The notes beneath the pieces are model-generated. The model made no database searches and was not told where the DNA came from. It was given only the letters and a program-made list of their open reading frames with translations. Made by a program: the position numbers and the translations under genes. From HIMB114 sp008638005 (GTDB lineage: Bacteria > Pseudomonadota > Alphaproteobacteria > Pelagibacterales > Pelagibacteraceae): a stretch of 64,000 bases of DNA. The stretch spans positions 868,001 to 932,000 of the forward strand of contig CP136340.1 in the NCBI GenBank assembly GCA_032681305.1, read 5' to 3'. Of the stretch, positions 59,092-64,000 are shown in pieces (within the stretch, counting starts at the first letter, position 1; each line of letters begins with the position of its first letter).

Positions 59092-59575
59092 AAAAATTTT
59101 ATTTTCTGGTATAATAATATTTATTGTTTTTTTATTAGATCGTATTTCAAAAATTTTAATTTTAAATTTTTTTTCTAATAATCAACTAGATGATTATTAT
59201 GTAAATTCTTTTTTAAATTTAATTTTAGTCTGGAACCAAGGAATAGCATTCGGACTTTTTCAATCTGAAAGTCTCATTTATCATCTCTTAAGTATTGTAA
59301 TTGCTATCGTTATAGCTTTCGTTGTTTACCTGATTTATATTTCTGAAAAAAAATATGAAATACTTTTTTATGGACTAATTATAGGAGGAGCAATAGGCAA
59401 CTTATTTGATAGATTATATTTCGGTGCAGTTCCAGATTTTATTGATCTTCATTATAAAAATTTCCACTGGTTTACCTTTAATGTATCTGATATTTGGATC
59501 ACAATAGGAATTATTGGAATTCTTATTTTTGACTTATTTAAATTAGAAAATAAAGATAATGAAAAAAATACTTAG
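59078..59575 (+). CDS. lspA: Signal peptidase II
   Basis: 165 residues, four membrane helices, removes signal peptides of prolipoproteins. Catalytic aspartates fall in GAIGNLFDRLYFGAVPDFID and TFNVSDIWITIG, with NQGIAFGLF also conserved. The frame starts with GTG at 59078, inside the end of ileS; no ATG precedes the first helix. The next gene, overlapping by 17 bases, encodes a predicted lipoprotein that would be its substrate. Confidence 0.95.
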   Translation: MLLNKKILFSGIIIFIVFLLDRISKILILNFFSNNQLDDYYVNSFLNLILVWNQGIAFGLFQSESLIYHLLSIVIAIVIAFVVYLIYISEKKYEILFYGLIIGGAIGNLFDRLYFGAVPDFIDLHYKNFHWFTFNVSDIWITIGIIGILIFDLFKLENKDNEKNT

Positions 59576-59894
59576 ATTCTTTACAGTTTTATTTTTTTTT
59601 GGTTTAACTAATTGTAGCGATCTTAAAAAAGGACTTGGATTTGAAAAAGATGTTCCAAATGAATTTCTAATAAAAAAAATTGATCCCATCGAAAAACCAC
59701 CGACTTACGATTTATTACCGCCTGATAGTAAGAGTGAAAAAATAAAAACATCTAAAAAATCATCTGATGATAATATTAAATCTATAATCGATAATTCTTT
59801 AAATAAAAATTCACAAAATTCAAAAAAAAATGAGACAAAGGCTGAAAGCCAAAGTGATTTAGAAAATACAATTCTCAAAGAATTATCAAAGTAA
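59559..59894 (+). CDS. DUF3035 (BamF-like) lipoprotein
   Basis: 111 residues. Signal peptide ILRFFTVLFFFGLTNC with a lipobox-like L-T-N-C, then GLGFEKDVPNEFLIKKIDPI and PPTYDLLPPDS, the conserved core of DUF3035 lipoproteins that follow lspA in alphaproteobacteria. The tail is charged and low complexity. The family has been linked to the outer-membrane BAM assembly machine (BamF); that role is taken from family knowledge. Position and core motif support the call despite short length. Confidence 0.8.
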   Translation: MKKILRFFTVLFFFGLTNCSDLKKGLGFEKDVPNEFLIKKIDPIEKPPTYDLLPPDSKSEKIKTSKKSSDDNIKSIIDNSLNKNSQNSKKNETKAESQSDLENTILKELSK

Positions 59895-59896
59895 AA

Positions 59897-61120
59897 ATGA
59901 TAAGTTTTAATAATAGCAGTTTTTTTGATAAAAAAATTTTTGATTTTAATAGTAACTCTAATTTTAAAAAAAATTATGATCTTTCAAAAAAAAAAGGAGA
60001 CGAGCTAAGCAATGAATTTACTGAAGGAAAAAATGAAATACTCAATTCCTTCACTTCTGCTTATCAAGAAAAAATCAGAATACATTATAATAAAATAAAT
60101 CTTAAAGATAAAAAAAAGGTAGTTATTGGTTTAGGGGGATCGTCATCTGGAGCTAAAGCTTTATCATTTTTTAAAAATGATGATATCATCTATTTTGACA
60201 ACTTAGATCTTGAGTATTTTTCTAACTTTTTAAAAAAAAATAATCTTAAAGATTTTATATTTTTTATTATATCAAAATCAGGTGATACGTTTGAGACCTT
60301 AGCTTTATTAAATTTGTTAATCAATGAAGCAAAAAATATAAATGAATTTAATATTTTTAAGTCTTTGATCGTAATTACTGAAGATAAAGAGAGTATTTTA
60401 AAAAATTTTTCAGATAAGAATAAAATATCAATTATAGAACATAACCCAAATATAGGTGGTAGATTTTCTGTTTTATCAGAAACTGGAATGATGCCTTTTT
60501 TTGATATGAATATTAAAATTGAAAATGGATCAGAAAAATATCTAAAATTTTTAAATAGCAATTTTGAAGATGATCAAAATCCTATAAAAAATGTTGCAAT
60601 TTTGAAAACGTGCATAGACCAAGGAAACTTGGGAATTATTTGTAATCTTTTATACAATTATAGATTAAAGCACTTTTCTTATTGGTTTCATCAGTTGCAC
60701 GCAGAAAGTCTTGGTAAAGGAGGGTCAGGCTTAACACCACTTACCTCCATTTGTCCAAAAGATCATCATAGTATGATGCAATTGTATTTAGATGGTCCAA
60801 AGGATAAATTTTTTAATATTTTTTCACCACCCGATCAAAGTTATTTCAAAGAATTTAAAAAAGAAGGCTTTTTTAATATTGAAAATTATACCCCTTCAGG
60901 ATTGTTACAAAAACAATTTGAGTCTGTGATTGAAGTATTTAGAGAGAAAAAAATATTTCACAGAATAATACATTTAAAAAATCATGATGACCCTTTAAAT
61001 TTAATTGAGTTATTTTCATATTTTATATTAGAGACAATTTTATTGGGTAAAGTATTAAATATAAATCCTTATGATCAACCGGCAGTTCAATTAATAAAAG
61101 AAAAAATTTTCAAAAGTTAA
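59897..61120 (+). CDS. pgi: Glucose-6-phosphate isomerase, short form
   Basis: 407 residues, shorter than the roughly 550 of the enteric enzyme, as in several streamlined alphaproteobacteria. VIGLGGSSSGAKALSF, FIISKSGDTFETLALL, GGRFSVLSETGMMPF and the histidine/glutamate region HQLHAESLGKGGSGLTP match the SIS fold of the isomerase. Interconverts glucose 6-phosphate and fructose 6-phosphate. It starts two bases after the DUF3035 gene and overlaps the opposite-strand rsmD by four bases at its end. Confidence 0.9.
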   Translation: MISFNNSSFFDKKIFDFNSNSNFKKNYDLSKKKGDELSNEFTEGKNEILNSFTSAYQEKIRIHYNKINLKDKKKVVIGLGGSSSGAKALSFFKNDDIIYFDNLDLEYFSNFLKKNNLKDFIFFIISKSGDTFETLALLNLLINEAKNINEFNIFKSLIVITEDKESILKNFSDKNKISIIEHNPNIGGRFSVLSETGMMPFFDMNIKIENGSEKYLKFLNSNFEDDQNPIKNVAILKTCIDQGNLGIICNLLYNYRLKHFSYWFHQLHAESLGKGGSGLTPLTSICPKDHHSMMQLYLDGPKDKFFNIFSPPDQSYFKEFKKEGFFNIENYTPSGLLQKQFESVIEVFREKKIFHRIIHLKNHDDPLNLIELFSYFILETILLGKVLNINPYDQPAVQLIKEKIFKS

Positions 61121-61671
61121 TTTTTTAAAAAAATAATTTTTGAAATTCCATACTCTCGTTCTAGATTTTTTTTAAATCCTTTAAAAAAAACATTTTTGTT
61201 TTTATGTATGTGTAAAATAATTAAAATATTAGTTTTCTTTAAACTATCTATAAAGCTAAAAATTTGATCAAAATTTTCAATATCATATGGCGGATCCAGG
61301 AAAACAATGTTCGGTTCAATTTCAGAAATTAGTTTTTTTTTATCAATATTAAAAAAATTTGACTTTATAATTTGATAGCTGTTTTCATCAAAATTATTAC
61401 TTAAATTTCGGTAAAGCGTATTTTGTATTTTTGTATTATTCTCAATAAAATAAACCTTTTTTGATTGTCGTGACAAACATTCTATTCCAAAGGAGCCAGA
61501 GCCAGAAAAAAAATCTACTACAATCGAATTTAAAATTTCAGTCTCAAACTTTTTTTGATGAATTAAAATATTAAAAATATTTTCCTTAACTTGATCTCTT
61601 AAGGGCCTTGTATATTTTGGATCGGGTAATGATAATTTTTTACCCTTTTTTATTCCCGATATAATTCTCAT
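61117..61671 (-). CDS. rsmD: 16S rRNA (guanine966-N2)-methyltransferase
   Basis: 184 residues. MRIISGIKKGKKLSLPD, TRPLRDQVKENIFNIL, the SAM-binding VVDFFSGSGSFGIECLSR and the catalytic N-P-P-Y-type motif FLDPPYD identify RsmD. It overlaps the rluB gene upstream by 32 bases on the same strand, so both rRNA-modifying enzymes are co-translated. Confidence 0.95.
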   Translation of the reverse strand: MRIISGIKKGKKLSLPDPKYTRPLRDQVKENIFNILIHQKKFETEILNSIVVDFFSGSGSFGIECLSRQSKKVYFIENNTKIQNTLYRNLSNNFDENSYQIIKSNFFNIDKKKLISEIEPNIVFLDPPYDIENFDQIFSFIDSLKKTNILIILHIHKNKNVFFKGFKKNLEREYGISKIIFLKN

Positions 61672-62377
61672 AATTCACAATTTCTTTTTTTGTTAATTTT
61701 TTTAATTCACCTGGCTTCATATTTCCTAAAGCAAAGGGACCAAATGACAATCGTTTCAGTCTGTTAACTTGTAAATTCATACTTTTAAAAATTTCTCTAA
61801 TTTCATTCTTTTTTCCTTCCGTGACTATTATTTCAATAATTGTATTTTTTTTTATTTTAGATTTAATTTTAAATTTGAAAGGTCTGTATTTAATTCCATC
61901 TATTATACAACCTTGTGATTTATTTTTTAAAATATCAATATTCATAAATCCAAAAACTCTAACCTCATATTTTCTTTCAAACCTATTTTTTGGTAATTCA
62001 AGATTTCTAGTTAAATCACTTGTGTTAGATAGAATTAATAGACCTTCTGATTTAAAATCTAGTCTTCCAGCAAAAATAAAATTTTTAAATTTTTCATCAA
62101 TAATTTCATAAATTATTTTCTTATTATCTTGTTTATTTTTTGAACATATGACTTCATAAGGTTTATAAAATTTAAAAACTTCTATTTCTTTTTTAAAGAC
62201 AACTATTTTATCATTAACAACAATTTTGTCCTCTTCATTTACAAAAGTTACAGGACTTTGTACTAGGTTATTATTTAGATAAATTTTTCTTTGACTAATA
62301 AGTTTTTCTATTTCTCTACGTGAACCCTGGTTATAATATGATAAGAGTTTAGCTATTCTAATTTTTTTATTATGCAT
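61640..62377 (-). CDS. rluB: rRNA pseudouridine synthase, RsuA/RluB family
   Basis: 245 residues: an N-terminal S4 RNA-binding domain (SRREIEKLISQRKIYLNN) and a pseudouridine synthase core with the catalytic aspartate in FAGRLDFKSEGLLILSN and the later EGKKNEIREIFKSMNLQV. The RsuA, RluB, RluE and RluF types cannot be separated firmly; rluB is the usual partner of rsmD in alphaproteobacteria. Its ATG (62377-62375) is immediately next to and facing the tadA ATG, both inside the palindrome ATGCAT. Confidence 0.88.
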   Translation of the reverse strand: MHNKKIRIAKLLSYYNQGSRREIEKLISQRKIYLNNNLVQSPVTFVNEEDKIVVNDKIVVFKKEIEVFKFYKPYEVICSKNKQDNKKIIYEIIDEKFKNFIFAGRLDFKSEGLLILSNTSDLTRNLELPKNRFERKYEVRVFGFMNIDILKNKSQGCIIDGIKYRPFKFKIKSKIKKNTIIEIIVTEGKKNEIREIFKSMNLQVNRLKRLSFGPFALGNMKPGELKKLTKKEIVNYENYIGNKKG

Positions 62378-62842
62378 ATTAAAAAGAAATTAACTTCTGA
62401 TTATATATTCGATAAACTTTATAAGCTATCTCTTAGAGCTTATAAAGAAAATGAAGTTCCAGTTTCTAGTCTGATAGTTGACCCAGTATTAAATAAAATT
62501 TTATCAAAGTCCTATAATCAGAATAGGAAAAAAAATAATCCATGTGCCCATGCTGAAATAGAATCAATATTAAAAGCGTGTAAAATTTTAAAAAAACCAA
62601 GACTAGACGGTCTTGATCTGTATACTTCTTTAGAGCCATGCCTGATGTGTGCCTCAGTAATTTTTCAGACAAAATTAAAAAGAGTTTATTTTTGTATTGA
62701 AGATAAAAAAAATGGAGCACTTATTAATAATTACAAATTATCTTTCAAAACTCATTTAAATCATAAATTAGAAGTTTATTATGGTTTTCATCAAGATAAA
62801 TTCTCTAAAATTTTAAAGAAATTTTTTAAACTTAAAAGATAA
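62372..62842 (+). CDS. tadA: tRNA-specific adenosine deaminase (TadA family)
   Basis: 156 residues; makes inosine 34 in tRNA-Arg. Zinc ligands and the catalytic glutamate appear as PCAHAEIES and SLEPCLMCASVI, followed by VYFCIEDKKNG. The substrate region N-terminal ENEVPVSSLIV is conserved in place of the usual G-E-V-P-V-G-A-V-I-V. ATG 62372 abuts the rluB start on the opposite strand; no later ATG is available before the conserved core. Ends three bases before purD on the other strand. Confidence 0.9.
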   Translation: MHIKKKLTSDYIFDKLYKLSLRAYKENEVPVSSLIVDPVLNKILSKSYNQNRKKNNPCAHAEIESILKACKILKKPRLDGLDLYTSLEPCLMCASVIFQTKLKRVYFCIEDKKNGALINNYKLSFKTHLNHKLEVYYGFHQDKFSKILKKFFKLKR

Positions 62843-62845
62843 AAA

Positions 62846-64000
62846 TTATATAGCTCTCCAACCAATATCTCTTCGGTAATATTTATTTTTCCAATCTAAT
62901 TCATCTAAAAGTTCAAGCGCTCTATCACGTGATGATTTTAAATCTTTGAGTGATACAGTTGAATTTAATACCCTCCCTCCATTTGAGAATATTTTTCCAT
63001 TTTTTTCATAGGTACCTGCATGAAATAATTGTTCATTAAGATTTTCAGTATCTTTTGGAAGATTGTTGATCTCTATATCTTTTTTAAATTTGCCTGGATA
63101 ACCTTGGCTTGCCGCAACAACTGTTATAGAGGGGTTTTCAGTCCAATTAATTTTGATCTCATTTAGTTTTTGATTTATTGTAAAATTGATCAAATCTAAT
63201 AGATCAGTCTTTAATCTCATCATCAGCGCTTGACATTCTGGATCACCAAATCTGATATTATATTCGATTAATTTTGGCTCATCTTCATGTATCATTAATC
63301 CTGCATATAGTATTCCTGTATAAGGATGCCCTAATTCTTTCATGCCATGAATGGTAGGTTGAATTATTTTATCTAAAATTTTTTCTTCGATTTTTTTGTT
63401 TATAATAAGTGATGGTGAGTATGCGCCCATACCCCCAGTATTTAAGCCAGTATCATTTTCGCCAACTCTTTTATGATCCTGGGCAGTACCAACCTGTTGA
63501 AAATTTTTTCCATCTGTTATTATAAAGTAACTTGCTTCCTCACCCTTTAAAAACTCTTCTATAATTACTTTATTTGAACTTTGAAATTTACCGCTCATTA
63601 TTTCATCAATATCAACAAGCGCTTCATTAATTGAATTACATATGGTGACACCTTTACCAGCAGCCAATCCATCAGATTTAACAACAATTGGCGTATTGAA
63701 TTCAGATAAAACTTTTTTAGCTTCAGTGAGTGATTTTACTTCAAAGTACTTTGCAGTAGGAATATTAAATTTTTTACAAAAATCTTTCATAAAAATTTTA
63801 GAACCTTCTAATTGAGAAGCTTTCATTGAAGGGCCAAAAACTTTAATTCCTTTCTTTTCTAAATAATCAACAATTCCAGCCACAAGAGGTATTTCTGGAC
63901 CGACAACAACTAGTTCAATAGAATATTTTTTTAAAGTTTTATAAATCTCGTCAAAATTTAAAATATCAACATCTAAATTTTGACAAATCATAGCCGTACC
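62846..64000 (-). CDS. purD: Phosphoribosylamine-glycine ligase (N-terminus beyond window)
   Basis: Second step of purine synthesis, ATP-grasp enzyme. The visible 385 codons run to base 64000 in frame (G-T-A before MICQNLDVDILNF), so the gene starts beyond the window and ATG 63991 is internal. VVVGPEIPLVAGIVD, VVKSDGLAAGKGVTIC, DHKRVGENDTGLNTGGMGAYSP and EYNIRFGDPECQALMMRL are the family motifs. The missing part is the N-terminal G-x-G-G-R-E-H nucleotide loop. Confidence 0.95.
   Translation of the reverse strand, partial: GTAMICQNLDVDILNFDEIYKTLKKYSIELVVVGPEIPLVAGIVDYLEKKGIKVFGPSMKASQLEGSKIFMKDFCKKFNIPTAKYFEVKSLTEAKKVLSEFNTPIVVKSDGLAAGKGVTICNSINEALVDIDEIMSGKFQSSNKVIIEEFLKGEEASYFIITDGKNFQQVGTAQDHKRVGENDTGLNTGGMGAYSPSLIINKKIEEKILDKIIQPTIHGMKELGHPYTGILYAGLMIHEDEPKLIEYNIRFGDPECQALMMRLKTDLLDLINFTINQKLNEIKINWTENPSITVVAASQGYPGKFKKDIEINNLPKDTENLNEQLFHAGTYEKNGKIFSNGGRVLNSTVSLKDLKSSRDRALELLDELDWKNKYYRRDIGWRAI

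Overview
The window is a gene-dense, strongly AT-rich stretch of a bacterial chromosome. Genes are packed end to end and commonly share bases (TAATG, TGATG and ATGA junctions). There are no rRNA genes, CRISPR arrays, transposases or intact integrases. Gene content and order point to an alphaproteobacterium. The supporting features are the block aroA-cmk/rpsA/ihfB/pyrF/trpF/trpB/trpA with a divergent FYDLN-acid (TIGR02300) gene, the block dcd/murA/DUF2948/hisD/infA/maf, a complex-I NDUFA9-like reductase, a DUF3035 lipoprotein after lspA, and a histidine tRNA with A73 and no encoded G-1 beside an alphaproteobacterial-type HisRS. Base composition and compaction suggest a streamlined marine lineage of the SAR11 or HIMB59 kind; that placement is inference.

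Layout. 1-7173 (minus): trpA (cut by the window edge), trpB, trpF, pyrF, ihfB, rpsA and a fused aroA-cmk. 7227-12434: TIGR02300 gene, then lptB, lptC, kdsD, rnd (minus), an NDUFA9-like reductase and uppP. 12647-18591: gltD-gltB. 18588-20515: an alpha/beta hydrolase and a GT4 glycosyltransferase, divergent. 20526-30605: thrS, infC, rpmI, rplT, pheS, pheT, lepA, a GT9-like transferase, a methyltransferase and tRNA-Ser(GGA). 30608-36028 (minus): aceE-aceF plus a serine hydrolase. 36118-38486: aldehyde dehydrogenase, beta-hydroxyacid dehydrogenase and tRNA-Thr(GGT). 38574-43781: small lipoprotein, cspA, two small basic proteins, dcd, murA, DUF2948, hisD, infA and maf. 43821-47312: tRNA-Phe(GAA), a histidine-rich leader peptide, tRNA-His(GTG), hisS, hisZ, hisG and a terminator. 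47328-51069: two accessory genes, each preceded by a copy of a 111-bp direct repeat and followed by a terminator. 51095-53130: groES-groEL (minus) behind a candidate heat-shock promoter. 53191-61120: omega-aminotransferase, HAD phosphatase, ribF, ileS, lspA, DUF3035 lipoprotein and pgi. 61117-64000: rsmD, rluB, tadA and purD (cut by the window edge).

Most genes are housekeeping: amino-acid and nucleotide synthesis, translation, envelope assembly and central carbon. The most notable points are: (1) a six-histidine leader peptide ahead of tRNA-His-hisS-hisZ-hisG, a possible histidine-sensing control unit; (2) a homodimeric-type pyruvate dehydrogenase E1 carrying its own N-terminal lipoyl domain, nearly a copy of the one on E2; (3) the paired 111-bp repeats bounding glycan-type accessory genes between hisG and groEL; (4) a tryptophan synthase pair with altered catalytic and interface residues; (5) head-to-head start codons (ATGCAT) of rluB and tadA; and (6) a methyltransferase gene that ends inside tRNA-Ser. 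No interval of more than 300 bases lacks a gene.
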